Shown here piece by piece: positions 27,333 to 36,888 of a stretch of DNA of 64,000 nt. Source of the stretch: Allohoeflea poritis (GTDB taxonomy: Bacteria; Pseudomonadota; Alphaproteobacteria; Rhizobiales; Rhizobiaceae); the NCBI RefSeq assembly GCF_027889715.1, contig NZ_JAPJZH010000002.1:434001-498000 (forward strand), written 5' to 3'. The translations under genes and the position numbers were made by a program. Numbering within the stretch: position 1 is the stretch's first letter; every line of letters begins with the position of its first letter. Under the pieces are notes generated by a model. That model saw only the letters and a program-made list of their open reading frames with translations. It had not been told where the DNA came from and ran no database searches.

Positions 27333-28496
27333 TCAAGCAGTTTCGGCGAAGATTTCGCGACCGATCAGCATGCGCCTGATTTCGGATGTACCCGCGCCGA
27401 TCTCGTAGAGTTTGGCATCGCGCAGCAGACGGCCCGTCGCGTATTCATTGATGTAGCCGTTGCCGCCCAGCGCCTGGATCGATTCCAGCGCCACCTGCGT
27501 GGCCTTCTCGGCAGCGTAGAGGATGCAGCCGGCCGCGTCTTTGCGCGTCGTCTCACCCCGGTCGCAGGCCGCCGCGACCGAATAGACGTAAGACCGGCAG
27601 GCATTCATCGTTGTATACATGTCCGCCAGCTTGCCCTGCATGAGCTGGAATTCGCCGATGGGCGTGTCGAACTGCTTGCGCTCATGCACATAGGGCACGA
27701 CGATATCCATGGCCGCGGCCATGATGCCGACAGGCCCGGCCGCCAGCACGACCCGCTCATAGTCGAGACCGGACATCAGGATGCGCACGCCCTGCCCCTC
27801 CTCGCCGAGAACATTCTCGTACGGAACTTCGCAATCCTCGAAAACCAGCTCGCATGTGTTGGAGCCGCGCATCCCGAGCTTGTCGAGCTTCTGGGCGGTG
27901 GAGAATCCAGCCATATCCTTTTCGATCAGGAAGGCCGTGATGCCCTTCGGTCCGGCATCCATATCCGTCTTGGCATAGACCACGAGCGTGTCGGCATCGG
28001 GACCGTTGGTGATCCACATCTTGTTGCCGTTGAGCACAAAGCGGTCGTTGCGCTTCTCGGCGCGCAGCTTCATGGACACGACGTCCGACCCGGACCCCGG
28101 CTCGGACATGGCAAGCGCGCCGACATTCTCGCCGCTGCACAGTTTCGGCAGGTACTTCTGCTTCTGCTCAGGTGAACCCCAGCGGTTGATCTGGTTGACG
28201 CACAGATTGGAGTGCGCGCCGTAGGAAAGGCCGACCGAGGCGGACGCGCGGGAGATTTCCTCCATGGCGACGGCATGCGCAAGATAACCGAAACCGGTAC
28301 CGCCGAAGTCCGGATCGGCGGTCATTCCAAGCAGGCCGAGGGCGCCCATCTCCTGCCACAGATGCATCGGGAACTGGTTGGTCTCGTCGATCTCCCCGGC
28401 AAGCGGCGCGATCTTGTCCTGGGCAAAACGGTTCACCGTCTCGCGCAGTTGCTCGATCTCGTCGCCCAGCCCGAAATTCATGCCGGTGGTAAACAC
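27333..28496 (-). CDS. liuA: Isovaleryl-CoA dehydrogenase
   Basis: A 387-residue acyl-CoA dehydrogenase. FAD- and substrate-binding features: [17 protein letters not shown] near 128, [11 protein letters not shown] near 160, and the C-terminal [20 protein letters not shown] near 343 and [13 protein letters not shown] near 372. The catalytic Glu of this subfamily sits on an internal helix ([11 protein letters not shown] near 247). It oxidises isovaleryl-CoA to 3-methylcrotonyl-CoA. The start is GTG at 28496, two bases after the TetR stop, with aaggag inside the TetR gene, so the two are translationally coupled. Confidence 0.87.
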   Translation of the reverse strand: MFTTGMNFGLGDEIEQLRETVNRFAQDKIAPLAGEIDETNQFPMHLWQEMGALGLLGMTADPDFGGTGFGYLAHAVAMEEISRASASVGLSYGAHSNLCVNQINRWGSPEQKQKYLPKLCSGENVGALAMSEPGSGSDVVSMKLRAEKRNDRFVLNGNKMWITNGPDADTLVVYAKTDMDAGPKGITAFLIEKDMAGFSTAQKLDKLGMRGSNTCELVFEDCEVPYENVLGEEGQGVRILMSGLDYERVVLAAGPVGIMAAAMDIVVPYVHERKQFDTPIGEFQLMQGKLADMYTTMNACRSYVYSVAAACDRGETTRKDAAGCILYAAEKATQVALESIQALGGNGYINEYATGRLLRDAKLYEIGAGTSEIRRMLIGREIFAETA

Positions 28497-28498
28497 GG

Positions 28499-29098
28499 TC
28501 AGTTCTCCTTCATACCGACGGCACCCGATATCATGCCGACATAAAGCTCTTCGATCTTTTCCAGGGAAAGGCGCCCGTCGGGCCTGTACCAGCTGGTAAC
28601 ACCGGTCAGCATGGCAATGACGGCCATCGTCGCCACGCGCGGATCGCTGACCGTGAAGACCTTCTCCCTGGCGCCGGCTTCCAGTATCCGCCCGAGGCTC
28701 TGTTCATAACGACGGCGCAGCTCTTCGATTTCCGAGAAATTCTCTTCCTCGAGATTGCGCAGTTCCATATAGGAGATGAAGACCTCGTCGCCGCATTTGA
28801 CGTGATAGCGGATGTGAAACCGGACGAAAGCGACAAGAGCCTCTCGCGGTGGAAGGCTGTCATCGCGTTCCGCATCCCAGGCGTTGAGCAGCCGCTCCAT
28901 ATGCTCGACCATGAGACCGCGCAGCAAATGCTGCTTGGTCGGAAAGTGATTGTAGATGGCGCCGGCCTGAAGACCGATCTCCCTGCCGATCTGGCGCATG
29001 GATACGGCGGCATAGCCATAGCGCGCAAACAGCGACAGGGCCGCAAGGCGCACCTTGTCCGCCGTTTCCGCGCCGATCGATCCTACCTTGCGTGCCAT
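28499..29098 (-). CDS. TetR-family regulator of isovalerate/acyl-CoA genes
   Basis: A 199-residue TetR protein. The helix-turn-helix runs from about 15 to 60 ([36 protein letters not shown]), with an all-helical ligand-binding domain after it. It is the first gene of the liuA-liuB-liuD operon. A palindromic site about 90 bases upstream of its start recurs upstream of the acyl-CoA ligase/ABC operon, so it probably represses both and is released by an acyl-CoA ligand. The ligand is inferred. Confidence 0.85.
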   Translation of the reverse strand: MARKVGSIGAETADKVRLAALSLFARYGYAAVSMRQIGREIGLQAGAIYNHFPTKQHLLRGLMVEHMERLLNAWDAERDDSLPPREALVAFVRFHIRYHVKCGDEVFISYMELRNLEEENFSEIEELRRRYEQSLGRILEAGAREKVFTVSDPRVATMAVIAMLTGVTSWYRPDGRLSLEKIEELYVGMISGAVGMKEN

Positions 29099-29180
29099 CC
29101 TTCACCCACAGTTCCGGCGCTGCCGGTCGCCTCTCCCTTTTTGACTCGCATCCGTCTGCGGCCGCTCTCCATTGGTCAAA

Positions 29181-29204
29181 AAAGAAATGAACGTTTGTTT
29201 AATT
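29181..29204. promoter_or_regulatory. TetR operator candidate 1
   Basis: The sequence aaagaaatgaacgtttgtt (29181-29199) contains GAAC-N4-GTTT at 29189-29200. It matches the site at 36573 in 18 of 19 bases and lies about 90 bp upstream of the TetR start codon. The near identity between two sites in different operons is the main support. Confidence 0.7.
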
Positions 29205-29300
29205 AACAGGCGCTGCGAACACCGTCAAGCACGGTGTGTTTGTGTCGCCTCCAATACATCATCCCTCATGCCGGCAACGCCGCCGATGTGGCGCCGTCCG

Positions 29301-30143
29301 TCAGGCAAGCCAGCGCTTGCGCCGTTTGTAGTGTTTTACGTCGCGGAACGATTTGCGGCCTTCTCCCCCGACACCGAGGTAGAATTCCTTCACGTCCTCA
29401 TTCTCGCGCAGTTCCGAAGCCTCGCCATCCAGGACGATACGGCCAGACTCGAGAATGTAACCGTAGGTCGCGTAACGCAGGGCGATGTTGGTGTTCTGTT
29501 CGGCAAGCAGGAAGGACACACCCTCCTGTTCGTTCAGTTTGCGGACGATCTCGAAAATCTCTTCCTGCAATTGCGGCGCCAGTCCCATGGACGGCTCGTC
29601 GAGGAGGATCATCTTCGGCTTCGACATCAGCGCCCGGCCGATGGCGGTCATCTGCTGCTCGCCGCCCGATGTGTAGCCAGCCTGGCTGGCGCGCCGTTCG
29701 CGCAGCCGGGGAAAGTAGTCGTAGACCATATCAAGGTCGCGCTTGATTGCCGCATTGCCGTCGCGGCGGGTAAAGGCACCGGTCAGCAGGTTTTCCTGAA
29801 TAGTGAGATGGCCAAAACAATGGCGGCCTTCCATGACCTGGATGCAGCCCTGGCGGACCAGTTCGTTGGGCGTCAGCGACTCCACCTGTTTGCCTTCAAA
29901 GACGATCGAGCCCTTGGTGACTTCGCCGCGTTCCGCGTGCAACAGGTTGGATACGGCTTTCAGGGTGGTCGTCTTGCCGGCCCCGTTTGCACCGAGCAAT
30001 GCAACAATCCCGCCACGCGGCACCGTCAGGGAGACACCCTTGAGTACCAGGATCACGTGATTGTAGATCACCTCGATGTTGTTCACCGACAGGATCGTAT
30101 CCTGTGCAACGTCCGTCTGCTGGTTGTTTTCAGCAATGCTCAT
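29301..30143 (-). CDS. livF: Branched-chain-type ABC transporter ATPase (LivF-like)
   Basis: A 280-residue ABC ATPase: Walker A LLGANGAGKTTTLK near 50, signature YTSGGEQQMTAIGRAL near 157, Walker B MILLDEPSMGLAP near 180 and the H-loop position is occupied by AEQN near 215, as is usual for LivF (Q instead of H context). The frame extends upstream into the livK stop region; ATG 30143 lies after the hairpin between livK and livF and is preferred. The C-terminus has a basic extension (KHYKRRKRWLA) of about 15 residues beyond the usual end. Confidence 0.85.
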   Translation of the reverse strand: MSIAENNQQTDVAQDTILSVNNIEVIYNHVILVLKGVSLTVPRGGIVALLGANGAGKTTTLKAVSNLLHAERGEVTKGSIVFEGKQVESLTPNELVRQGCIQVMEGRHCFGHLTIQENLLTGAFTRRDGNAAIKRDLDMVYDYFPRLRERRASQAGYTSGGEQQMTAIGRALMSKPKMILLDEPSMGLAPQLQEEIFEIVRKLNEQEGVSFLLAEQNTNIALRYATYGYILESGRIVLDGEASELRENEDVKEFYLGVGGEGRKSFRDVKHYKRRKRWLA

Positions 30144-30173
30144 CGGGTCTTGGTCCTGCTTTTCGGCCGATAA

Positions 30174-30197
30174 GACCGCGCCCCGAGGGGCGCGGTC
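30174..30197 (-). terminator. Strong hairpin between livK and livF
   Basis: A near-perfect palindrome, GACCGCGCC and GGCGCGGTC around CCGAGG, lies 10 bases after the livK stop and 30 before livF. On the minus strand it is followed only by TTATC, so it probably acts as a partial terminator or 3'-end stabiliser that keeps the binding-protein transcript more abundant than the ATPase. Confidence 0.6.
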
Positions 30198-30207
30198 GGG
30201 AACTGCA

Positions 30208-31497
30208 TCAGCTGCAGCGTTCCGGAATGTTGTTTTCAGCGGCAAAGGCCGTGGAGTCTTCCATGATCAACGGGTCGATGATCTCACGATCGGCCGGTCC
30301 GAATTCATTGATCAGTGACCAGGTGCCGTCCGTCGCGTTCCACTGGGCAATGGCACCCAGACCCGGGCCGCCATGGTTTTCGCAGGACACGTTGATCTCC
30401 GGGCCGAAGCCACCAAGACCCAGCTCTTCGAGACGGGCGCTGTCGATTTTCAGCGCTTCCATGCCATCACGCATCTGAGCCGGGGTGATTTCCTTGGTAT
30501 TGTGGATCTCCTGTGCCGCACGGGCCGCTTCTGCTGCGAGCATGGCCGCATACAGGCCGCGGTTGTACAGAACAGTACCGATCTGGTCGCCAGCACCGGC
30601 GGCCTTGCCCTTGTCGACGACATGTTTCTGGATGTCTTCGAAGATCGGGAAATCGGAACCGACACCATGGAAGGTCACGGCCTTGTAGCCGTTTGCACCC
30701 TCACCGGCCGGCACCACATCGTTCTCGGAACCGGACCACCATACGCCGATGAAGTTCTCCATCGGGAAGCGGATGTTCGCGGCTTCCTTGACGGCCACCT
30801 GGTTCATCACGCCCCAGCCCCACATCAGGACATAGTCGGGACGATCACGGCGGATCTGCAGCCACTGCGACTTCTGCTCCTGTCCGGGATGGTCGACCGG
30901 AACCAGAGACAGCTCATAGCCGTGCTTCTTGGACAGCTCTTCCAGCGTGCGGATGGGTTCCTTGCCATAGGCGGAGTTGTGATAGACCAGCGCGATCTTC
31001 TTGCCGTTGATATCGCCGCCATTCTCTTCAAGAATGTGATTGACGATGATCGAGGCAGCATCCCAGTAGGTGCCGGGATAGTTGAAGACGTGGCTGAACA
31101 CCTTGCCGTTTGCGGCGGATGTACGGCCGTAGCCCATGGAATGGACAGGTATGCCGTCAGCGGTTGCCTTGGGGATCAGCTGATAGGTGATGCCCGTCGA
31201 CAGCGGCTGATAGACCAGAGAGCCTTCACCCTTGGTCGACTCGTAGCACTCGACACCCTTCTGGGTATTGTAGGCCGTTTCGCATTCCAGTACGCGGGCC
31301 TGGACACCGTTGATGCCTCCGTCCCGCTCGTTGAGCAGCGTGAAGTAGTCGGCATAGCCGTCAGCAAACGGGATGCCGCCCGCTGCATAGGGACCGGTCC
31401 GGTAGCTCAGCGACGGAAACACCAGATCGGCCAAGGCCGAAGTGGTTCCGACCGTCGCAGCCATTGCGGTCACGATTGCCAGTTTTGTCAATTTCAT
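30208..31497 (-). CDS. livK: Branched-chain-type ABC transporter substrate-binding protein
   Basis: A 429-residue type I periplasmic binding protein with a signal peptide (MKLTKLAIVTAMAATVGTTSALA). The mature protein begins DLVFPSLSYRTGPYAAGG, typical of family 5/Peripla_BP_6 proteins. Four Cys in pairs could form periplasmic disulphides. It is longer than classic leucine-binding proteins (~370), and together with the co-transcribed CoA ligase this points to a ligand such as a carboxylic acid rather than an amino acid. Confidence 0.85.
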   Translation of the reverse strand: MKLTKLAIVTAMAATVGTTSALADLVFPSLSYRTGPYAAGGIPFADGYADYFTLLNERDGGINGVQARVLECETAYNTQKGVECYESTKGEGSLVYQPLSTGITYQLIPKATADGIPVHSMGYGRTSAANGKVFSHVFNYPGTYWDAASIIVNHILEENGGDINGKKIALVYHNSAYGKEPIRTLEELSKKHGYELSLVPVDHPGQEQKSQWLQIRRDRPDYVLMWGWGVMNQVAVKEAANIRFPMENFIGVWWSGSENDVVPAGEGANGYKAVTFHGVGSDFPIFEDIQKHVVDKGKAAGAGDQIGTVLYNRGLYAAMLAAEAARAAQEIHNTKEITPAQMRDGMEALKIDSARLEELGLGGFGPEINVSCENHGGPGLGAIAQWNATDGTWSLINEFGPADREIIDPLIMEDSTAFAAENNIPERCS

Positions 31498-31566
31498 GTC
31501 TTTCCTCCCTGGGTAAAACAGACACGCATGATCGCTCCATCTGGAGCACGAACCTCCTGCCCTTCC

Positions 31567-32643
31567 CTAGTAGGGGAATGGCCAAAGGCGCAACTTTTCC
31601 TTCACCAAGCGCCAGAGCTGAGCCAGCCCGTGCGGTTCGACGATAAGGAAAAAGACGATGAGACCGCCCACGAGCATGATCTCGAAATGGGCAGCCAGGT
31701 CGGTTGGCCATCCAAGACCGCCAACCATTACGTTTTTCAGAAGCACCGGCATCAGTGTCAAAAATGCGGCGCCCAGAAACGATCCGAGGATCGAGCCCAG
31801 CCCGCCGATGATGACCATGAACAGGACCAGGAACGAGACGTTGATGCCGAAGGCTTCCGTCGGCTCCACCGCACCCAGCCAGACCGAGAAATAGAGCGCC
31901 CCTGCAACACCGATGTAAAAGGAGCTCACGGCAAAGGCCGAAATCTTGGCCTTCAGCGGCTGCACACCGATGATTTCGGCCGCGATGTCCATATCCCGTA
32001 TCGCCATCCAGGACCGGCCCAGCGTGCCGCGCGTCAGGTTGCGTGCCATCCACGCAAACAGGAACACCAGTGTCAGGCAGAACAGGTAAGTGGCCCAGGG
32101 CGGCGCGCTGGCGCCGGTCACGGCAATCCCGAAGATGGTGCGTTCGGGAGCGGTGATCTGGCCGGAGGCCGAATAGTTGTAGAACCACGGCACCTTGTTG
32201 AAGAGCCATACGAGGAAGAACTGGGCCGCCAGCGTCGCCACCGCCAGATAAAAACCCTTGATGCGCAAAGACGGCAATCCGAACAGCATGCCCACAAATG
32301 CCGTCACGCCACCGGACAGGATGACAACGAAGAAGATGTTCAGGTCAGGGAACGCGGTCATCAGCTTGTAGCAGGCATAGGCGCCCACGGCCATGAATCC
32401 GCCGGTGCCCAGGCTCACCTGGCCGCAATAGCCGGTCAGAATATTGAGCCCCAGTGCCGCCATCGACCAGACGAGCAACGGAACGAGGACTGATTTTTCC
32501 CAGTAGTCATTGATGAAAAACGGCACCACCAGGAAGGCAATGACCATCGCGCCCCAGAACAGGTAGCGCTCCGACCTGATCGGAAAGGTCTGCTGGTCGG
32601 TGGCATAGCTGGATTTGAAATCACCGGTTTCGCGATACAGCAT
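31567..32643 (-). CDS. livM: Branched-chain-type ABC permease (LivM-like)
   Basis: A 358-residue polytopic protein. The LivM signature is visible as LLVWSMAALGLNILTGYCGQ near 38 and LGTGGFMAVGAYACYKL near 58, with a cytoplasmic loop (TRGTLGRSWMAIRDMDIAAE near 205) that contacts the ATPases. The N-terminal ~20 residues are a polar extension. It is five bases from livH. Confidence 0.88.
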   Translation of the reverse strand: MLYRETGDFKSSYATDQQTFPIRSERYLFWGAMVIAFLVVPFFINDYWEKSVLVPLLVWSMAALGLNILTGYCGQVSLGTGGFMAVGAYACYKLMTAFPDLNIFFVVILSGGVTAFVGMLFGLPSLRIKGFYLAVATLAAQFFLVWLFNKVPWFYNYSASGQITAPERTIFGIAVTGASAPPWATYLFCLTLVFLFAWMARNLTRGTLGRSWMAIRDMDIAAEIIGVQPLKAKISAFAVSSFYIGVAGALYFSVWLGAVEPTEAFGINVSFLVLFMVIIGGLGSILGSFLGAAFLTLMPVLLKNVMVGGLGWPTDLAAHFEIMLVGGLIVFFLIVEPHGLAQLWRLVKEKLRLWPFPY

Positions 32644-32648
32644 CTCGG

Positions 32649-33650
32649 TTATATCCTCTCGATGATTTTTTCGCCGTACAGTCCCTGCGGCCGGAACAGC
32701 AGGAACGCCAGCGCCACCATGTAGGCAAACCAGTTTTCAACGGCGCCCCCGACGATCGGTCCGACATAGGCTTCGGCGAGTTTCTCGCCGACACCGATGA
32801 TCAGTCCGCCGACAATGGCGCCCGGGATGGATGTGAAACCGCCCAGAATGAGCACCGGCAGGGCTTTCAGCGCGATCAGCGACAGCGAGAACTGCACGCC
32901 CGATTTGGCGCCCCACATGATCCCCGCCACAAGCGCCACGAAACCCGCGATCGACCATACGATCACCCAGATGCTGCGCAGCGAGATACCAACCGAAAGG
33001 GCTGCCTGATGGTCATCGGCGACAGCGCGCAGGGCACGGCCGGTGGCCGTGTATTGCGAAAACAGCGTCAGCGCGACCACCAGGACGACGGCGATGATGG
33101 CGGCCGATACATCCAGCGTGTCGATATACATGCCGAAATAATCCGCGCCTTCCGGCGCCCAGGCCCGGGTCACATCCTCCCACCAGAAGGAACCGCCGCT
33201 CGGCAATCCGACATCAAGCGCCTTGACGTCGGCGCCCCACATCAGATCGCCCATGCCTTCCAGGAAGTAGGCAAGGCCGATGGTCGCCATGAACAGGATG
33301 ATCGGTTCCTGATTGACCAGATGTTTGAGCACCACCTTCTCAATCAGGAAGGCCAGCGCGATCATCACCAGCATCGTGACCAGAATGGCCAGCACCGTGG
33401 GCAGACCGGGCCCCCAATGGTGTATATCGGTGCCGAGAATGGCATTAATCAGATGGGCAAAGGGCACCTGTCCGGTCTGCAGCCCCACCAGGGTCAGAGC
33501 CGCGAACAGCGCCATCACGCCCTGCGCGAAATTGAAGATGCCGGATGCCTTGAAAATCAGCACGAAGCCGAGCGCCACCAGCGAGTACATCACGCCGGAC
33601 ATCAGCCCGTTCAGCACCGTTTCGATGAAGTTCAGAAAATCAGGACTCAC
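32649..33650 (-). CDS. livH: Branched-chain-type ABC permease (LivH-like)
   Basis: A 333-residue polytopic permease. LNGLMSGVMYSLVALGFVLI near residue 12 followed by FKASGIFNFAQGVMALFAA are LivH signatures, as are GRALRAVADDHQAALSVGI near 210. The frame starts at an ATG at 33677, but the GTG at 33650 follows AAGGGGGC at ideal distance and is preferred. It pairs with livM to form the membrane channel. Confidence 0.87.
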   Translation of the reverse strand: MSPDFLNFIETVLNGLMSGVMYSLVALGFVLIFKASGIFNFAQGVMALFAALTLVGLQTGQVPFAHLINAILGTDIHHWGPGLPTVLAILVTMLVMIALAFLIEKVVLKHLVNQEPIILFMATIGLAYFLEGMGDLMWGADVKALDVGLPSGGSFWWEDVTRAWAPEGADYFGMYIDTLDVSAAIIAVVLVVALTLFSQYTATGRALRAVADDHQAALSVGISLRSIWVIVWSIAGFVALVAGIMWGAKSGVQFSLSLIALKALPVLILGGFTSIPGAIVGGLIIGVGEKLAEAYVGPIVGGAVENWFAYMVALAFLLFRPQGLYGEKIIERI

Positions 33651-33685
33651 GCCGTGCCCCCTTGCCTGCAGAACCATGACGACAT

Positions 33686-34510
33686 TTATTCATGGCTCAC
33701 CCCTAGATAGGCGTCGATAACAGCCTGATTGTTGCGTACCTCGTCCGGTGTGCCGTCGCCGATCTTGCGGCCATAGTCGAGCACCACAACGCGGTCTGAC
33801 AGGTCCATGACCACACCCATATCGTGCTCGATCAACGCGATCGTCGTTCCGAACTGCTGATTGACGTCGAGCACGAACCGGCTCATGTCCTCTTTTTCTT
33901 CCAGGTTCATGCCGGCCATCGGTTCGTCGAGCAGCAGCAGCGCCGGATCGGCCGCCAGGGCCCGTCCCAGTTCCACCCGCTTCTGCAATCCGTAAGGCAG
34001 CCGCCCGACGGGCGTCTTCCGGATGTGCTCGATCTCCAGGAAGTCGATGATTTTCTCGACCGTCTCGCGATGTGCAATCTCCTCGCGATGTGCGGGGCCC
34101 CACCACATGGCCTGCGACAGCATGCTGCTCTTCATCAGCGTCATGCGGCCGGTCATGATATTGTCGAGCGTCGTCATGCCCTTGAACAAGGCGATGTTCT
34201 GGAAGGTCCGGGCGATGCCCTGGCTGGCCGCACGGTGCGGCCGCATGCGGCGGCGCTTCTCGCCGCGAAAGGTGATGGTGCCTTCCTGCGGGTGGTAAAA
34301 GCCGTTGATCACGTTGAGCATCGATGTCTTGCCGGCGCCATTGGGGCCGATAATCGCGCGGATTTCCCCCTTCTTCACGTCGAAGGAAACATCCGTAATG
34401 GCCTTCACGCCGCCAAAGGACAGGGAGATATTGTCGACATGCAGCAGCATGCCCCCCCGCTCGATGCCATCATCGGCGCGCAGGGTGCCGGGATCGATAT
34501 GCTGGTTCAT
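33686..34510 (-). CDS. livG: Branched-chain-type ABC transporter ATPase (LivG-like)
   Basis: A 274-residue ABC ATPase: Walker A IIGPNGAGKTSMLN near 53, signature RLPYGLQKRVELGRAL near 165, Walker B LLLLDEPMAGMN near 190 and H-loop IEHDMGVVM near 222. LivG proteins carry a longer C-terminus than LivF, as here. The start overlaps the ligase stop by four bases (ATGA), which ties the ligase to the transporter operon. Confidence 0.88.
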   Translation of the reverse strand: MNQHIDPGTLRADDGIERGGMLLHVDNISLSFGGVKAITDVSFDVKKGEIRAIIGPNGAGKTSMLNVINGFYHPQEGTITFRGEKRRRMRPHRAASQGIARTFQNIALFKGMTTLDNIMTGRMTLMKSSMLSQAMWWGPAHREEIAHRETVEKIIDFLEIEHIRKTPVGRLPYGLQKRVELGRALAADPALLLLDEPMAGMNLEEKEDMSRFVLDVNQQFGTTIALIEHDMGVVMDLSDRVVVLDYGRKIGDGTPDEVRNNQAVIDAYLGVSHE

Positions 34511-36492
34511 TCGGCAGCCTCCTGTCTCGCGCCCGCTGCCGGTTGCGTCTCCATGTCCATGATCTTCACGGTCGCCGATATACTGCCCTTGCGCCCGTCT
34601 TCGAAGGTCACTTCCGTTTCGACGAATTTTTCGGAAGAGCCGTCATAAAGCGCTTCGATCAGCGGCGCGTAGCGGTCGGCGATGAAACTGCGGCGCACCT
34701 TCTGCGTGCGCGTCAGCTCGCCGTCATCGGCATCCAGTTCCTTGTGCAGCACCAGGAACCGGGTGATCTGCGATCCGGCCATCAGTTCCTCGCCCGCCAG
34801 GTCACGATTCACCTGATCCACATGCTCGCGCATCATTTCGTAGACTTCCGGAAGACCGGCCAGTTCCTGGTAGGAGGCATAGGAAATATTGTTGCGCTCG
34901 GCCCAGTTTCCGACAGCGGCAAGGTCGATGTTCATCATGACGGTGCACATGTCCCGTTGATCGCCGAAGGCCACCGCCTCCTTGACGTTGGGGAAGAACT
35001 TGAGCTTGTTTTCGATATATTTCGGCGCAAACAGCGAGCCGTTTTTCAGTTTGCCGACATCCTTGGCCCGGTCGATGATCTTCAGGTCGCCATGGGCATC
35101 GAAAATGCCGGCATCGCCAGTCTTGATAAATCCGTCCTCGGTAAATGTTTCCTTGGTCTTCTGCTCGTCGGCATAATATTCCACGAACATGCCGGGCGAC
35201 TTGAAAAGCACCTCGCCTTCGTCGGAAATCCGGATTTCCACATCGGGAACCGCCTTGCCCACCGTTTCGGGGTGGATCTCGCCATCCTTCTGCGCCGTCA
35301 CGTAAAGGAAAGCTTCCGTCTGGCCGTAAAGCTGCTTGAGATTGATGCCGAGCGCGCGGAAGAACGAAAACAGATCCGGTCCGATGGCCTCGCCTGCCGT
35401 GTAGGCGGTGCGGATGTTGGAGAATCCAAGCGTATTCTTGAGCGGTCCAAAGACCAGCTTATCGCCCAGCCAGTAGGAGAGCCGTGCTCCGAGGGGGACG
35501 CTTCGGCCTTCGAGGATCGCCTCGCCGTGTTTCTTGGCCACGCCCAGGAAATGATGGAAAATCCGCTTCTTGATGGCGCCCGCATCCTCCATGCGGATCA
35601 TGACGCTCGTCAGCAATTGTTCGAACACCCGCGGCGGAGCGAAATAGAATGTCGGTCCGATCTCGCGCAGGTCATGGGCCACGGTTTCGGGACTTTCGGG
35701 GCAGGCCATGCACAAGGCCGAAACATAACCCTGCGCATAATTGAGATAATGGTCCCCCGCCCAGGCCAGCGGCAGATAGGCAAGCACGTTGTCGTTTTCG
35801 GTCAGATTGTCGAAACCAGCCGTGTCGCAGGCCGCCTTCACCGAGGTATGCGCCTTCAGGACCACACCCTTGGAGCGGCCGGTCGTGCCGGATGTGTAGA
35901 GAAATACGGAGACTTCCTCGCCGTCGGACGCGTTGATGGCATCTTCCCAGGCCTGTACCCGGCCGGCATCCGCTTCCATCGCCGCCTTGCCGATATCCTG
36001 AACATCGGCAAAAGACTTCAGATGCGTGTGATCATAATCGCGCAAGCCGCGCGGCTCGTCGTAGATGATGTCCTTGAGCGAAGAAATCTCATCGGAGAAT
36101 GACAGAATTTTATCGACCTGCTCCTGATCCTGTACCACGGCAAGACGGACACCGGCGTGGTTCAGCACATAGGCCATTTCTTCGGCCACCGCATCGGCAT
36201 AGACCGGAACCGGAATGGCCTTGAGGGCCTGCACGGCGCAGAATGTCCAGTAAAGCCGCGGTCTGTTCGTACCGGCAATGGCAATCTTGTCGCCCTCGCC
36301 GACGCCCATTTCCTGCAAACCGACCGAAAACGCACGAATTTCTTCGTATTGCTGTTTCCACGTCCAGCTCTGCCAGATACCGAGATCCTTGTGGCGCGTG
36401 GCCGTTCGGTTGGCAAACCGTTTGGCGTTCAACAGAAGATATTGCGGAAAAGTCACCGGCTCACGGCCGGCATTGCTGCCCGTCGATGGCAT
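34507..36492 (-). CDS. AMP-forming acyl-CoA ligase of transporter operon
   Basis: A 661-residue adenylate-forming enzyme with the AMP-binding motif FLYTSGTTGRSKGVV near 196 and the FIKTGDAGIFDAHGDL region near 465, plus the DRAKDVGKLKNG hinge near 483. The length and motifs match the long-chain (FAA-type) acyl-CoA synthetase group. It heads the operon of the ABC transporter, so the imported compound is probably activated to a CoA thioester. The shared operator with the leucine/isovalerate operon suggests a branched or medium-chain acid, which is inference. Confidence 0.85.
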   Translation of the reverse strand: MPSTGSNAGREPVTFPQYLLLNAKRFANRTATRHKDLGIWQSWTWKQQYEEIRAFSVGLQEMGVGEGDKIAIAGTNRPRLYWTFCAVQALKAIPVPVYADAVAEEMAYVLNHAGVRLAVVQDQEQVDKILSFSDEISSLKDIIYDEPRGLRDYDHTHLKSFADVQDIGKAAMEADAGRVQAWEDAINASDGEEVSVFLYTSGTTGRSKGVVLKAHTSVKAACDTAGFDNLTENDNVLAYLPLAWAGDHYLNYAQGYVSALCMACPESPETVAHDLREIGPTFYFAPPRVFEQLLTSVMIRMEDAGAIKKRIFHHFLGVAKKHGEAILEGRSVPLGARLSYWLGDKLVFGPLKNTLGFSNIRTAYTAGEAIGPDLFSFFRALGINLKQLYGQTEAFLYVTAQKDGEIHPETVGKAVPDVEIRISDEGEVLFKSPGMFVEYYADEQKTKETFTEDGFIKTGDAGIFDAHGDLKIIDRAKDVGKLKNGSLFAPKYIENKLKFFPNVKEAVAFGDQRDMCTVMMNIDLAAVGNWAERNNISYASYQELAGLPEVYEMMREHVDQVNRDLAGEELMAGSQITRFLVLHKELDADDGELTRTQKVRRSFIADRYAPLIEALYDGSSEKFVETEVTFEDGRKGSISATVKIMDMETQPAAGARQEAAE

Positions 36493-36572
36493 TCCCCAGA
36501 TTCTCCTCCCAAGCCCGGCGGAGCCTCCATCCGCCGGCGAGGCGCAAACGCCTCTTCATTTTTCGCCCAATA

Positions 36573-36600
36573 AAGAAATGAACGTATGTTCTTTTAATCA
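36573..36600. promoter_or_regulatory. TetR operator candidate 2
   Basis: aaagaaatgaacgtatgtt (36573-36591) contains the palindrome GAAC-GTAT-GTTC at 36581-36592 and matches the site at 29181 in 18 of 19 bases. It lies ~89 bp upstream of the CoA ligase start, the same distance as site 1 from the TetR gene. The wider 396-bp gap (36493-36888) otherwise holds only the leader of the enolase-superfamily gene; I see no other gene in it. Confidence 0.7.
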
Positions 36601-36888
36601 AAAGATTCAGCACCGCGCAAGCGACTTTAGTAGAACCTATTCAAATTCATGCATTTTTCAAACGGTTTATTCTCCCGCCAGGCCGATCCGGGAAACAAAT
36701 TTGCTTACGGTCAAGCCGTTCATTTATCACGCAATATCGCCGCCGCCTTCATCGCGAGGCCGGATGCGACATTTTTTCCGCTCCGACGGGCCGTGATCCC
36801 TGTTTCCCGCTCGACATTGCCTGAAATCGAGGCGACTATTCACCGTTCGTGGCCACGCCATTGCACCCAAAATCATCGGAAGACACCT

